From assembly GCA_026225275.1 (NCBI GenBank), contig JAMFSL010000012.1, positions 1 through 32,199 on the forward strand: 32,199 nt of DNA, written 5' to 3'. This DNA comes from Puia dinghuensis. GTDB lineage: Bacteria; Bacteroidota; Bacteroidia; Chitinophagales; Chitinophagaceae. The stretch's first letter is position 1. Each line of letters starts with the position of its first letter. Below, piece after piece: positions 6,550 to 15,441 of this stretch. The position numbers and the translations under genes were made by a program. Below the pieces are notes generated by a model. That model did not search any database and was not told the origin of the DNA. It saw nothing but the letters and a program-made list of their open reading frames with translations.

Positions 6550-8118
6550 TTATAGCGCTTTGAGCTTGCTGTTTTTTTGGCCATAGGCAAAGTAGACCAC
6601 GAGGCCGATGATCATCCAGACAAATGCGGCTGTCAGCGTGTGAATATCGAGTGCGACGATCATACCGAGGCAGACCAACACTCCCAGAATGGGAACCAGC
6701 GGCACCAGGGGTGTACGGAAAGGCCGTTCCGCATCGGGATTCGATTTGCGCATGACCAGCACACCAGCACTGACGAGTACAAAGGCAAACAATGTTCCGA
6801 ATGAGGTAAGGTCGCCTGCTATGCTGCCGGGCACGAAGGCGGCGAACAAGCCGACGAACAAGAAGAGGATCATGTTGGACTTGTAAGGCGTCCGGAATTT
6901 GGGATGAAGGTCGGAGAAGATCTTAGGGAGTAATCCATCGGTAGACATAGTATAGAATACTCGGCTCTGACCCAGCAACATGACGAGTATCACCGAAGAA
7001 AATCCGGCGAGGATGGCCACGTTGACGGCGGTCGCCAGCCATTTATATCCTACCATATAGGTCTTGATGGCATAACTGACGGAAGCCTCTTTGCCTGCGA
7101 GTTCGAAATCCTTCCAGTTGGCGACGCCGGTCAGCACATAAGAGAACAGTACATATAATATGGTGCAGACGACGAGTGAACCCAGAATGCCGATGGGCAT
7201 ATCCCTTTTGGGATTCTTTGCCTCCTGGGCTGCGGTGGATACGGCGTCAAAGCCAATAAAGGCAAAAAATACGATCGCTGCTCCGCCGAGAATGCCGCCA
7301 AGGCCGTGTTTGAAAAATCCTTCGTGTCCGGGAGCGTCGGCCGGGATAGTGTATGGGGTATGGTTGGCGGGGTTGATAAAATGCCAGCCGACTGCGATGA
7401 AAACCAATACGATAGCTACTTTGATGAATACGATGATCGCGTTGACAAAGGCCGACTCCGCGGTGCCTTTGATCAAGAGCAAGGAGATCAGCAACAGGAT
7501 GAGCAGCGCCGGGAAATTCATGATACCATTAGAGGTATGCACGAGTGCCTGCAGGTCAGGAGACAAGGCCTTATATTGGAGGTCACTGATTAAAGCCACA
7601 TTTTCTTTGGCGGCAGCGGCAATGCTGGCCGGGAATTGTGCGATCGCGGAGCCTGTTACGCGGTGAATATGCTCGAGTGGCGAATGGCACCATTCATAAG
7701 GTATCTTGCCGCCGAAAAGCTGGTTCAGATATTCGCTCCACGCGATTGAGACAGTAGCTGCGCCGAGGGCATATTCCATAATCAGCGCCCAGCCGATGAT
7801 CCAGGCTATTAATTCGCCGAGGGTGGCGTAAGCGTAGGTATAAGCACTACCGGCGATGGGGATCATGGCTGCAAATTCAGCATAGCAAAGGCCGGCGAAT
7901 ACGCAGCCTACTGCGGCTACGATGAAAGAGACCGTGACTGCGGGGCCTGCAGCTTCGGCTGAAGCGGCGGCAGTCCTGACAAACAGGCCTGCGCCAATAA
8001 TGGCTCCAACCCCTAAGGCAACGAGGTTTCCCGCCCCCAGGGTCCGTTTGAGGCCTTTTTCGGAATTGGCCGCCTGAGTCAGCAAAGAAGCCAGGGATTT
8101 CTTTCTGAGTAAACTCAT
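6550..8118 (-). CDS. APC-family amino acid permease
   Basis: A 522-residue integral membrane protein of the amino acid-polyamine-organocation superfamily, closest in pattern to the cationic amino acid transporter (YfnA/CAT) group. The N-terminus GLKRTLGAGNLVALGVGAIIGAGLFV is the classic first helix, with the unwound GxIIGxG that holds substrate. Later helices include AGLCYAEFAAMIPIAGSAYTY, and FFAFIGFDAVSTAAQEAKNP RDMPIGI, the conserved helix 6 to 8 segment. About 12 to 14 hydrophobic segments are visible. It would import amino acids across the inner membrane. The ATG at 8118 (MSLLRKKS) is preferred because the 24 residues upstream of it lack any family pattern. It diverges from the DAACS symporter gene. 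Confidence 0.9.
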   Translation of the reverse strand: MSLLRKKSLASLLTQAANSEKGLKRTLGAGNLVALGVGAIIGAGLFVRTAAASAEAAGPAVTVSFIVAAVGCVFAGLCYAEFAAMIPIAGSAYTYAYATLGELIAWIIGWALIMEYALGAATVSIAWSEYLNQLFGGKIPYEWCHSPLEHIHRVTGSAIAQFPASIAAAAKENVALISDLQYKALSPDLQALVHTSNGIMNFPALLILLLISLLLIKGTAESAFVNAIIVFIKVAIVLVFIAVGWHFINPANHTPYTIPADAPGHEGFFKHGLGGILGGAAIVFFAFIGFDAVSTAAQEAKNPKRDMPIGILGSLVVCTILYVLFSYVLTGVANWKDFELAGKEASVSYAIKTYMVGYKWLATAVNVAILAGFSSVILVMLLGQSRVFYTMSTDGLLPKIFSDLHPKFRTPYKSNMILFLFVGLFAAFVPGSIAGDLTSFGTLFAFVLVSAGVLVMRKSNPDAERPFRTPLVPLVPILGVLVCLGMIVALDIHTLTAAFVWMIIGLVVYFAYGQKNSKLKAL

Positions 8119-8274
8119 AAATAGCTTGTTTTGATATGTTTTGCTTTGGTGATGACTAGAGCCGAAAATAAACAAATATTTAATACTCAACCGTCAATTG
8201 TTAGCGCCAGAGCGGGATTTTTGGGATTAAAGTTTTGTCAAATCAATATTTTTCGATTCTTTGCAGACTCAAAG

Positions 8275-9534
8275 ATGGACCGGATGCCTAAGATCAGTCT
8301 GACAGGGTGGATGATGATCGCTATGGTCGCAGGTGTTCTCCTGGGGCTTTGGGCGCATTATAATGGTAGTACGGCACAGATTGAAGGTTTTACGGCGGTG
8401 ACGGGGGTGGTGACGGATATTTTTCTCCGGCTGATCAAGATGATCATTGCGCCGCTGGTCTTTTGCACGCTGGTGGTGGGAATTGCTAAACTAGGGGATA
8501 TCAAGGCGATAGGCAGGATTGGCGGAAAGGCGTTGTTGTGGTTTATGGGGGCTTCCTTTCTGTCGCTGCTGCTGGGTATGGTGGTCATGCATGCCCTGTC
8601 TCTGGGCAGCGAGCTGAACCTGCCGCTTCCGCCGGCCGGCGCCAGCACGGGTATCGAACAGTCGACTCTCTCTTTTAAGACTTTTTTTACCAATATCGTT
8701 CCCCTCAGTATTTTCGATGCCCTGGCGAAAAATGCGATCTTGCAGATCGTCGTCTTTGCCGTTTTGTTCGGCATTGCCACGGCCTCCATCGGGGAACAGG
8801 GTGCAATGGTCATCAAAGCCCTTGACGCCATCTCGCAAATTGTCCTGCGGGTTACAGGTTATGTCATGTATCTTGCGCCGATCGCTGCTCTGGCGGCGAT
8901 TGCCAGTGTGATGGCGATCAAGGGGCCGGAATTGCTGGTGAGCTATGGAAAAGTGATCCTGAGCTTTTATATGGCGATATTGTTATTGTGGCTGATCCTG
9001 CTGCTGGTCGCCAGCGCCTTTGTGGGCAGGCGGGTGATCGAGCTGGTGATGACGGTGAAGGATATGCTGTTACTGGCTTTCAATACGGCGACTTCGGAGG
9101 CTGCTTTTCCCCGGCTGATCGTGGAGCTGGAAAATTTCGGCTGTCCGCCGAAGATTGTGAGCTTTATATTGCCCCTGGGGTATTCTTTTAATCTGGATGG
9201 GGCGATGCTGTATGCGACTTTTGCGTCATTATTCATTGCGCAGGCGTATAATATTCACCTGAGCCTGGGGCAGGAAGTCTCGATGCTGCTGGTGCTGATG
9301 CTGACGAGTAAGGGGGTGGCGGGGGTTCCGCGGGCGGTACTGGCGGTTTTGACGAGCACGCTTTTAATGTACAATATACCGCAGCAGGGGCTGTTACTTT
9401 TGCTGGGTATCGACCAGATACTGGATATGGCCCGGGCCGCCACTAACGTATTGGGTAATAGCATAGCGGTGGTTGTGGTGAGCAAGTGTGAGGGGGAATT
9501 AGGGGAGGCTGGCGTGAATAAGAAAGCTGCCTGA
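8275..9534 (+). CDS. Dicarboxylate/amino acid:cation symporter (DAACS family)
   Basis: This protein of about 419 residues has the GltP/DctA fold and couples uptake of glutamate, aspartate or C4-dicarboxylates to H+ or Na+. Visible family motifs are FLRLIKMIIAPLVFCTLVVGIAKLGD in the first third, and AFNTATSEAAFPRLIVELENFGCP, the re-entrant loop corresponding to the serine-rich motif. Further motifs are LPLGYSFNLDGAMLYATFASLFIAQ, the helix 7 region, and MARAATNVLGNSIAVVVVSK, the substrate-binding helix 8 with the conserved Asn. Translation most likely begins at MDRMPKIS (8275) or the next ATG at 8284; the longer upstream reading lacks family features. It opens a rightward gene run, with DedA 34 bp downstream. 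Confidence 0.92.
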   Translation: MDRMPKISLTGWMMIAMVAGVLLGLWAHYNGSTAQIEGFTAVTGVVTDIFLRLIKMIIAPLVFCTLVVGIAKLGDIKAIGRIGGKALLWFMGASFLSLLLGMVVMHALSLGSELNLPLPPAGASTGIEQSTLSFKTFFTNIVPLSIFDALAKNAILQIVVFAVLFGIATASIGEQGAMVIKALDAISQIVLRVTGYVMYLAPIAALAAIASVMAIKGPELLVSYGKVILSFYMAILLLWLILLLVASAFVGRRVIELVMTVKDMLLLAFNTATSEAAFPRLIVELENFGCPPKIVSFILPLGYSFNLDGAMLYATFASLFIAQAYNIHLSLGQEVSMLLVLMLTSKGVAGVPRAVLAVLTSTLLMYNIPQQGLLLLLGIDQILDMARAATNVLGNSIAVVVVSKCEGELGEAGVNKKAA

Positions 9535-9568
9535 GGTAACCAAATTAACTGAATTTATTCTTTTTTTT

Positions 9569-10273
9569 ATGTTCGAACTCTTAACGATCACTTTCAAAGA
9601 CCTGATCAATCCTGAATTTTACATTGCACTTGGCGGCTTGTGGGTGTTATTGTTCATCGTTTTTGCCGAGACCGGCCTGATGGTCGGATTTTTTCTGCCG
9701 GGGGACAGCCTGCTGTTTGTAGCGGGTATCTATAGTGAAAAACTGGTTGACAGTATGATGAGCGGCGGCACCGGCAGTGAACTGCTGGACCTGGTGGTGC
9801 TTTGGCTGATGGTATCGGCGGCGGGTATACTCGGCAATGCAGCGGGCTACTGGTTCGGTCACAAAAGTGGTCCTTATCTGTATCAGCGGAACGACAGCAT
9901 GTTGTTCAAGAAAAAATACCTTTTCCGGGCGAAAGAATTCTTTGACAAGCATGGGGGCGAGGCCGTTGTGTTTGCCCGTTTCCTGCCTATTATCCGGACG
10001 TTTACTCCGATCATTGCGGGGGTTGTGGCGATGGACCGAAAGAAATTTATCATTTACAATATCATCGGTTGTGCGGCCTGGGTTTTCGCGATGCTCTTTG
10101 CGGGTCATTACCTGGACAAGCTCTTTATGATGAAATTCGGTTTCGATCTGAAAAAGCACCTGGAAGTCATCGTCATCGGCATCGTCATTATCACTACGGC
10201 CCCCGTCATTTACAAACTCTTTTTCGGCAAAAAAAATCCTCCTGTTGCCGAGGACCCCTATAAAAAATCATAA
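9569..10273 (+). CDS. DedA family membrane protein (VTT domain)
   Basis: A 234-residue inner-membrane protein of the DedA family, whose members flip or transport lipids, including undecaprenyl phosphate in some bacteria, and support membrane homeostasis. The signature is present: ETGLMVGFFLPGDSLLFVAG near 30-50, GILGNAAGYWFGHKSGP near 90-105, and FARFLPIIRTFTPIIAGVVAMDRKKF near 133-158 with the conserved RF...R-T..P.AG pattern. A C-terminal hydrophobic helix precedes a basic tail. It sits between the symporter and the MFS transporter, eight bases upstream of the latter, and is probably co-transcribed with it. Substrate is unknown. Confidence 0.92.
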   Translation: MFELLTITFKDLINPEFYIALGGLWVLLFIVFAETGLMVGFFLPGDSLLFVAGIYSEKLVDSMMSGGTGSELLDLVVLWLMVSAAGILGNAAGYWFGHKSGPYLYQRNDSMLFKKKYLFRAKEFFDKHGGEAVVFARFLPIIRTFTPIIAGVVAMDRKKFIIYNIIGCAAWVFAMLFAGHYLDKLFMMKFGFDLKKHLEVIVIGIVIITTAPVIYKLFFGKKNPPVAEDPYKKS

Positions 10274-10281
10274 TTTTCCGC

Positions 10282-11526
10282 ATGGAGCAAAAAAAGGTCT
10301 CGCTTTTCAATCTGGCTGTGATCGTAGGAGCCCTGGGTTATTTTGTCGATGTCTACGATCTGTTGCTATTCAGTATTATCCGGATACCATCGCTGAAGGG
10401 GCTGGGGTTGACGGATGCAGAAGTGAAAATAAAGGGAACGGATATCCTGAGCATCCAAATGTATGGGTTGCTGATCGGCGGCATCCTCTGGGGCGTGTTG
10501 GGTGATAAACTGGGGAGGTTGCGGGTATTGTTTGCGTCCATCATCCTGTATTCTTTGGGAAGCATCGCGAATGGTTTTGTGCATACCGTCAGTCAGTATG
10601 AGCTGGCACGTTTTGTTACGGGGCTGGGGTTGGCGGGCGAATTGGGTGCGGGGATCACGCTGGTGAGCGAGCTGATGCCAAAGGAAAGGCGCGGGATCGC
10701 TACTTCGCTGGTTGCCGGGATTGGGTTGAGCGGGGCGGTGTTTGCGTATTTTATCAAAGTCTGGTGTGTGGGTGCGACTGGTGAAGGCTGGAGGACCTGT
10801 TATTATATCGGCGGCGGGCTTGGTATCCTGCTGTTGCTGTTGCGGGTGGGGGTGCTGGAGTCGGGGATGTATAAGAATATGGCCGGAACGGCTGTGAGCC
10901 GCGGGAATTTTTTTATGTTGTTCACCAGCGGGCAGCGGTTCAAAAAATATCTGACGGCAATATTGATCGCCCTGCCGAATTGGTATGTCATTGGGGTGTT
11001 GATTTCCTTTAGCAATGATTTTGCAACTGACATGAAGGTGAAGGGAGCGATCGATCCGGGCAAGGGGATCATGGTGGCATATGCGGCGATCTCGATAGGG
11101 GATGTGTTGATCGGGTTTATCAGTCAGGGGTTGAAGAGTCGGAAAAAAGCACTGTTGCTCTTCCATATTATTACTGTGATCGGGGTGATCGCCTTTTTCA
11201 ACCTGCAAGGGGCGACGTCGGCTACCTTGTATTGGGTCTGTGTGTTGTTGGGTTTTGGGACTGGTTTCTGGGCGATGTTCGTGACGATGGCGGCTGAGCA
11301 GTTCGGGACGAATATCCGGGCGACCGTGGCGACGACAGTGCCTAATATGGCTCGCGGGTCTTTGGCAGTGGTTGTTGCGCCCTTGTTCAAGTCACTGGTG
11401 CCTTCACTAGGTCATTTCCAGGCGGGGTGGGTGACGGGTGTTATTGTTTTTGTAGTCGCGTTTGTGGCGTTGGCGATCACGCCGGAAACGTTTGGAAAGG
11501 AATTGAATTACATAGAGCCACAATAA
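10282..11526 (+). CDS. MFS transporter
   Basis: A 414-residue major facilitator superfamily transporter with about 12 hydrophobic helices. It shows the loop 2-3 motif GDKLGRLRVLF and the D-to-R pattern ARFVTGLGLAGELGAG typical of the metabolite:H+ symporter and sugar-porter branches. LMPKERRGIATSLVAG follows helix 4. The C-terminal half repeats the pattern with AAEQFGTNIRATVATTVPNMARG, as in aromatic-acid or sialate-type symporters. The substrate is not predictable. The stop codon overlaps the ATG of the glycosyltransferase by one base (TAATG), a sign of translational coupling. The gene is part of the run from 8275 to 12626 or beyond. Confidence 0.9.
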   Translation: MEQKKVSLFNLAVIVGALGYFVDVYDLLLFSIIRIPSLKGLGLTDAEVKIKGTDILSIQMYGLLIGGILWGVLGDKLGRLRVLFASIILYSLGSIANGFVHTVSQYELARFVTGLGLAGELGAGITLVSELMPKERRGIATSLVAGIGLSGAVFAYFIKVWCVGATGEGWRTCYYIGGGLGILLLLLRVGVLESGMYKNMAGTAVSRGNFFMLFTSGQRFKKYLTAILIALPNWYVIGVLISFSNDFATDMKVKGAIDPGKGIMVAYAAISIGDVLIGFISQGLKSRKKALLLFHIITVIGVIAFFNLQGATSATLYWVCVLLGFGTGFWAMFVTMAAEQFGTNIRATVATTVPNMARGSLAVVVAPLFKSLVPSLGHFQAGWVTGVIVFVVAFVALAITPETFGKELNYIEPQ

Positions 11527-12626
11527 TGAAGTTTCTGGTTATTAGATTTTCTTCTATCGGGGATATTGTACTGACGACTCCGGTGGTCCGCTGCCTGAAA
11601 AAGCAAGTCGCGACGGCGGAGGTGCATTATCTGACCAAGGCTTCCTTCAAGCCCATCCTTGAGGCCAATCCCTATATCGATAAGATCCATTGTCTGGGGG
11701 CGGGACTTGCGGGGGGGCCGGCTGCGGGGGACGATCTTGCGGCGGTGATCGAGACACTGCGGCGGGAGGATTTCGATTATGTGATCGATCTGCATCATAA
11801 TCTGCGGACCTTAAAGGTCAAGCGAGGGCTGGGTAAGAAGGCTTTTTCTTTTGACAAGCTGAACATTCCAAAGTGGCTATACACGAATTTTAAAGTGAAC
11901 CGGATGCCCGAGCGGCATATCGTGGACCGGTATATGGATACTGTCGCCGCTTTCGGGATCAAAAATGACGGGGCCGGTCTCGATTATTTTATTCCGGCGG
12001 CGGACGAGCTGAAACCCAACGATATTCCTACGGCTCACCAGGCGGGGTATGTGGGGCTGGTGATCGGAGCGGCATTGCCGACCAAGAAGCTGCCTTATCA
12101 CAAGCTGGCGGAGGTATGCGAGCAGGCGCGGCATCCGATGATCCTGCTGGGCGGTCCGGAAGATGTTGCGGTCGGGGAGCGGTTGGCGGCGATCGATCCG
12201 ATCAAGATCTACAATGCCTGTGGGAAGTTTAATCTCAACGAGTCTGCGGGGCTGGTGCGGCAGGCGCGGCTGATCGTGACGCATGATACGGGGCTGATGC
12301 ATATTGCGGCGGCTTTTAAGCGGCCTGTCCTGTCGATCTGGGGGAATACCGTGCCGGAGTTCGGGATGTATCCTTATTATGGGGATAATTATTTGAATTT
12401 TTATGAAGGGAGAGACCGTTCGAGGGAACGGTCGATCTTAGAAGCCGAAGCTCCGGGCGAGGATTGGCAGACGTCAGGGAAGTCACCTTACTCGATGATG
12501 GAGGTAAAGGGGTTGAGCTGTCGTCCCTGTTCGAAGATCGGGTATCAAAAATGTCCGAAGGGGCATTTCAAATGTATGGAGCAGCAGCCGATGGAGGTTG
12601 TGATTGACGCGATCGAGCGGCGATAG
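11526..12626 (+). CDS. Glycosyltransferase family 9 (heptosyltransferase-like) with element insertion
   Basis: This 366-residue cytoplasmic enzyme belongs to family GT9, which adds heptose or related sugars to lipopolysaccharide core. The start MKFLVIRFSSIGDIVLTTPVVRCLK is the family N-terminus and fixes the ATG at 11526, overlapping the MFS stop; a longer reading from 11427 is an overlap artefact. The donor-binding part shows GAALPTKKLP, ILLGGPED, and THDTGLMHIAAAFKRPVLSIWGNTVPEFGMYPY. The C-terminus GLSCRPCSKIGYQKCPKGHFKCM is a Cys-rich tail seen in Bacteroidota members. Between YPYYGDN and the Cys-rich tail lie about 25 extra residues rich in Arg and Glu (GRDRSRERSILEAEAPGE), encoded by copy B of the dispersed hairpin element. 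The element is read in sense and keeps the frame. Confidence 0.92.
   Translation: MKFLVIRFSSIGDIVLTTPVVRCLKKQVATAEVHYLTKASFKPILEANPYIDKIHCLGAGLAGGPAAGDDLAAVIETLRREDFDYVIDLHHNLRTLKVKRGLGKKAFSFDKLNIPKWLYTNFKVNRMPERHIVDRYMDTVAAFGIKNDGAGLDYFIPAADELKPNDIPTAHQAGYVGLVIGAALPTKKLPYHKLAEVCEQARHPMILLGGPEDVAVGERLAAIDPIKIYNACGKFNLNESAGLVRQARLIVTHDTGLMHIAAAFKRPVLSIWGNTVPEFGMYPYYGDNYLNFYEGRDRSRERSILEAEAPGEDWQTSGKSPYSMMEVKGLSCRPCSKIGYQKCPKGHFKCMEQQPMEVVIDAIERR
12411..12480 (+). repeat. Dispersed hairpin element, copy B, inside the GT9 gene
   Basis: A perfect hairpin at 12414-12433 has arms GACCGTTC and GAACGGTC around loop GAGG. The tail CGATCTTAGAAGCCGAAGC follows, then GGATTGGCAGACGTCAGG (12461-12478), which is nearly repeated at 27566-27583 in copy D. 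About 69 bp (23 codons) of the glycosyltransferase gene are accounted for by the element. This is the only copy in which all eight arm pairs match. Confidence 0.85.
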
Positions 12627-12680
12627 GGTTAGAAGGGCAGCGGCGGTAAGGAGGATTTTTACTATTTTTAAAATAAAACT

Positions 12681-13751
12681 GTGAGCGGCCATCATCTTCG
12701 ACATGACAAGACCTGTTTGAATTGCGGCTTTACCGTAGAGGACAGGTATTGTTCGCGGTGCGGGCAGGAGAACCTGGAGCCTAAAGAGAGCGTCGGTCAT
12801 TTGGTCCGGCATTTTTTTGAGGATGTCACGCATTTCGACGGCAAGTTCTTTGTGACCGTCAAAGATCTGATCGTCCGGCCGGGTTTTCTCACCCGCGAAT
12901 ACGTTTCGGGTAAGAGGACGAGCTATCTGAATCCGATTAGGATGTATATTTTTATTTCCGCGGTCTTTTTTGTCGTGCTTTTCGCGGGTAAAGAGAAAGA
13001 GACGGCCAATCTCCAGGAAGAAACCGGGCATGCCGTGAATCTTTACCGTCAGGGGATGGCAGATAGTCTCCGGTCGGTGGTTAAAACAGATAGCCTCCGC
13101 CGGTCCTTCAACGGCGCGATGGCTGCCCGGCTCGATACTACTGAAAAGGTAACGCCGAATGACGAAACCATATCGCTGAATATGAACACTGCCGGGAAGG
13201 TGATCATCGATATGACGGAGTATAAATACAATACGCTGAGAGAATATGACTCCATCCAGCGCAGTCTTCCTGACACAGCGCGCGATAAGGGTTTTATGCA
13301 CTGGCTGTTGCGCAATAATGTCCGGCAGAAAGAGAAAAACGGTGGTCGCAGCAAGATGCATGTGGAAGTGGACGTGAGCCATGACATTCCCAAGATCATG
13401 TTTGCCCTCCTACCGCTATTTGCCCTGTATGTAGGCTGGTTCTATAGCCGGAAACAGTATTATTATGTGAACCACGCGATCTTCACTGTGCACTATCATT
13501 GCTTTATTTTTTTGTTGTTCCTCGTGTTTCTAGGTCTCAGCAAACTGATCCCGGGCGATCTGGCTGAGATCATTCTTACGTTCCTCGCGACGATCCTGGC
13601 CTTTATTTATCTTGTGGCCGCTTTGCACGGGATGTACAGGCAGTCTTTCTGGCTCTCACTAGGAAAAGCGGTGGCCATCACCCTGCTCTATTTCATTACT
13701 ATCAGCGTGGCGAATATGCTGCTGAGCGCTTATGCTTTTCTTACGATATGA
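12681..13751 (+). CDS. DUF3667 domain membrane protein with zinc ribbon
   Basis: A 356-residue protein that starts with GTG. The N-terminus holds a zinc-ribbon with C12, C15, C24 and C27 (CLNCGFTVEDRYCSRCGQ). The DUF3667 core follows: HLVRHFFEDVTHFDGKFFVTVKDLIVRPGFLTREYVSGKRTSYLNPIRMYIFISAVFF. The first membrane helix is near residues 92-108. A polar region of about 120 residues follows, and then several hydrophobic helices fill the last third. DUF3667 is common in Bacteroidota and its function is unknown. It lies 54 bp after the glycosyltransferase and may belong to the same transcript. Confidence 0.87.
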   Translation: MSGHHLRHDKTCLNCGFTVEDRYCSRCGQENLEPKESVGHLVRHFFEDVTHFDGKFFVTVKDLIVRPGFLTREYVSGKRTSYLNPIRMYIFISAVFFVVLFAGKEKETANLQEETGHAVNLYRQGMADSLRSVVKTDSLRRSFNGAMAARLDTTEKVTPNDETISLNMNTAGKVIIDMTEYKYNTLREYDSIQRSLPDTARDKGFMHWLLRNNVRQKEKNGGRSKMHVEVDVSHDIPKIMFALLPLFALYVGWFYSRKQYYYVNHAIFTVHYHCFIFLLFLVFLGLSKLIPGDLAEIILTFLATILAFIYLVAALHGMYRQSFWLSLGKAVAITLLYFITISVANMLLSAYAFLTI

Positions 13752-13753
13752 CA

Positions 13754-13783
13754 TAAAAAAACCCCGATCGTGGGATCGGGGTT
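13754..13783 (-). terminator. Terminator of the malate dehydrogenase gene
   Basis: AACCCCGATC (13760-13769) and GATCGGGGTT (13774-13783) form a perfect 10-bp stem with loop GTGG. On the minus strand it ends in a run of T. It lies 44 bp after the mdh stop codon. On the plus strand no T-run follows, so it acts mainly for mdh but may also slow the convergent DUF3667 transcript. Confidence 0.85.
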
Positions 13784-13827
13784 GTATGGGGAGAAGGCGA
13801 TCTTTACAGTTATGGCGATCTCTACAG

Positions 13828-14757
13828 CTATAATGTCTTCAGCACATCATTCATGCTCCGGACGGCTTCAGCGCTCTTGTTAAAGAGGGCTTGTTCGTCT
13901 GCATTCAGACCGAAGTCGAGGATCTTTTCCCAGCCATGGCGGCCGATGGTAACCGGGACGCCGAGGCAGATATCTTTCTGACCATACTCGCCATTGAGGG
14001 AGACGCAGCAGGTAAATAATTTCTTTTCGTCGCGGACGATGCTCTTGACCAGGGCAGCACCGGCGGCTCCGGGTGCGTACCAGGCGGAGGTGCCGATCAG
14101 TTTGGTGAGGGTAGCGCCACCGACCATGGTGTCGGCAACGATCTGCTGTTGCTGTTCTGCGCTGAGGAATTTCGTAACGGGTGCGCTATTCCAGGAAGCC
14201 AGGCGGATGAGCGGGATCATGGTGGTATCGCCATGACCGCCAACTACTACAGCATTGAGGTCATCCGGGCTACAGTGCAGGTGCTGGCTGAGCTGGTATT
14301 TAAACCGGGCGCTATCGAGCGTGCCGCCCATGCCGATGATGCGATGTTTGGGCAGGCCGGTAGCTGTGAGGGCCAGGTAGGTCATCGTGTCCATCGGGTT
14401 GCTGATGATGATCAGGATGGCGTTGGGGGAATGTTTGAGAATATTTTCCGCTACACCTTTGACGATGCCGGCGTTGGTGCCGATCAGTTCTTCGCGGGTC
14501 ATGCCGGGTTTACGGGGGAGGCCGGAGGTAATGACGACGACATCGCTGCCGGCAGTCTTTGTATAATCATTCGTGCTGCCGGTGATGCGGGTATCGAAAC
14601 CCAGCAGAGCGGCGGTCTGCATCATATCCTGCGCTTTTCCTTCTGCTAATCCTTCCTTGATGTCCAACAATACCAATTCTTCAGCCAATGCTGCCCGGGC
14701 GATATTATCGGCACAGGTAGCGCCAACAGCGCCGGCGCCTACAACCGTAACTTTCAT
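13828..14757 (-). CDS. mdh: Malate dehydrogenase
   Basis: A 309-residue NAD-dependent malate dehydrogenase of the lactate-dehydrogenase-like type, interconverting malate and oxaloacetate in the citric acid cycle. The dinucleotide fold begins VTVVGAGAVGATCADN (GxGxxG at 7-12). The substrate arginines are in GLPRKPGMTREEL (R82 and R88), where Arg at 82 favours malate over lactate. IISNPMDTMTY follows. The catalytic H175 is in VVGGHGDTTMIPL. Length matches the family. The gene has an exact -7 element upstream and a strong terminator downstream, so it is probably monocistronic. Confidence 0.95.
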   Translation of the reverse strand: MKVTVVGAGAVGATCADNIARAALAEELVLLDIKEGLAEGKAQDMMQTAALLGFDTRITGSTNDYTKTAGSDVVVITSGLPRKPGMTREELIGTNAGIVKGVAENILKHSPNAILIIISNPMDTMTYLALTATGLPKHRIIGMGGTLDSARFKYQLSQHLHCSPDDLNAVVVGGHGDTTMIPLIRLASWNSAPVTKFLSAEQQQQIVADTMVGGATLTKLIGTSAWYAPGAAGAALVKSIVRDEKKLFTCCVSLNGEYGQKDICLGVPVTIGRHGWEKILDFGLNADEQALFNKSAEAVRSMNDVLKTL

Positions 14758-14794
14758 CTGTAAAATATTTGAGTGATAAAATGATTTGCGCGCA

Positions 14795-14802
14795 CAAAGG
14801 TA
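14795..14802 (-). promoter_or_regulatory. -7 element of the mdh promoter
   Basis: Minus-strand TACCTTTG matches TAnnTTTG exactly and predicts a leader of about 32 bases before the mdh ATG. No clear TTG is seen at the -33 position. Confidence 0.5.
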
Positions 14803-14831
14803 TGACTTATGCCATTTGGTTGATACTTCCG

Positions 14832-15365
14832 CTATTTCTCGTTGTTGAATGCATCCATGATAGTTTCCGCTTTTTGCGCTCCTTCGAAAGTGGTGATCAG
14901 TTTACCTTTTTTATCATATAAGGCGAGGTAAGGAAGGTTGCGGATCCTGTAGAAGGGAGGGATGGCGAATTTTTCATCGCGGCCCATTAAAATATTCGGA
15001 TGATCGAAGATGTGGTAATGTGTATTGAAGTCTTTCAGTTCGTTAAATGGCTGGTAGGTGGCCATGACGATCTCAATATCCTTGAATTCCTTGAAGTCGG
15101 CAAGGATGTTTTCGGTCTGGTGCTTGCAATGCTCGCAATCCGGGCTGAAGAACATGATGATCGTCCTGCGATTTTTCTTGATATCGTCTTTGGACAGATA
15201 GGTGGCGCTATCGAGTTTCAGCAGGTGGAGCGGCGGAATGGTCGGGAAACGCATGTAGGGGGCGTTGGCATTGGCCGAATCGGTGGCGGGCTGGTTGGGT
15301 AATTTCTGAGCGGAAGCGACATGACCGAGGGCCAGTGCGAGGATTGCCAGGTATACTGTCTTCAT
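14832..15365 (-). CDS. Exported thioredoxin-like protein
   Basis: A 177-residue protein with a Sec signal peptide (MKTVYLAILALALGHVASAQ). A thioredoxin-fold domain follows from about residue 45. The active-site motif is FFSPDCEHCKHQ with C77 and C80. A cis-proline position is probable in RIRNLPYLALYDKKGKL. It resembles the TlpA/redoxin-like thiol proteins of the Bacteroidota periplasm, which reduce or shuffle disulfides or act as peroxiredoxin-like proteins; the specific partner is unknown. The CEHC active site suggests a reductant role, but this is inference. It has no obvious operon partner; mdh begins 75 bp downstream with its own promoter. Confidence 0.87.
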   Translation of the reverse strand: MKTVYLAILALALGHVASAQKLPNQPATDSANANAPYMRFPTIPPLHLLKLDSATYLSKDDIKKNRRTIIMFFSPDCEHCKHQTENILADFKEFKDIEIVMATYQPFNELKDFNTHYHIFDHPNILMGRDEKFAIPPFYRIRNLPYLALYDKKGKLITTFEGAQKAETIMDAFNNEK

Positions 15366-15441
15366 CTTATTAGTTTCTAAAGAGTTTGATAGGCTAAACG
15401 CGGTGTAAAAATAAATGTTTAACGAAAAAGGGCCGTTTTTA

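Noticed and set aside
11427-11525. Longer N-terminus for the glycosyltransferase
   Set aside because: The extra 33 residues overlap the MFS gene in another frame and do not resemble GT9. The ATG at 11526 gives the exact family start.
12618-12645. Possible decayed element tail (CGATAGGGTTAGAAGGGCAGC) at the GT9 stop
   Set aside because: It resembles the tail only loosely and has no hairpin nearby, so it is not counted as a sixth copy.
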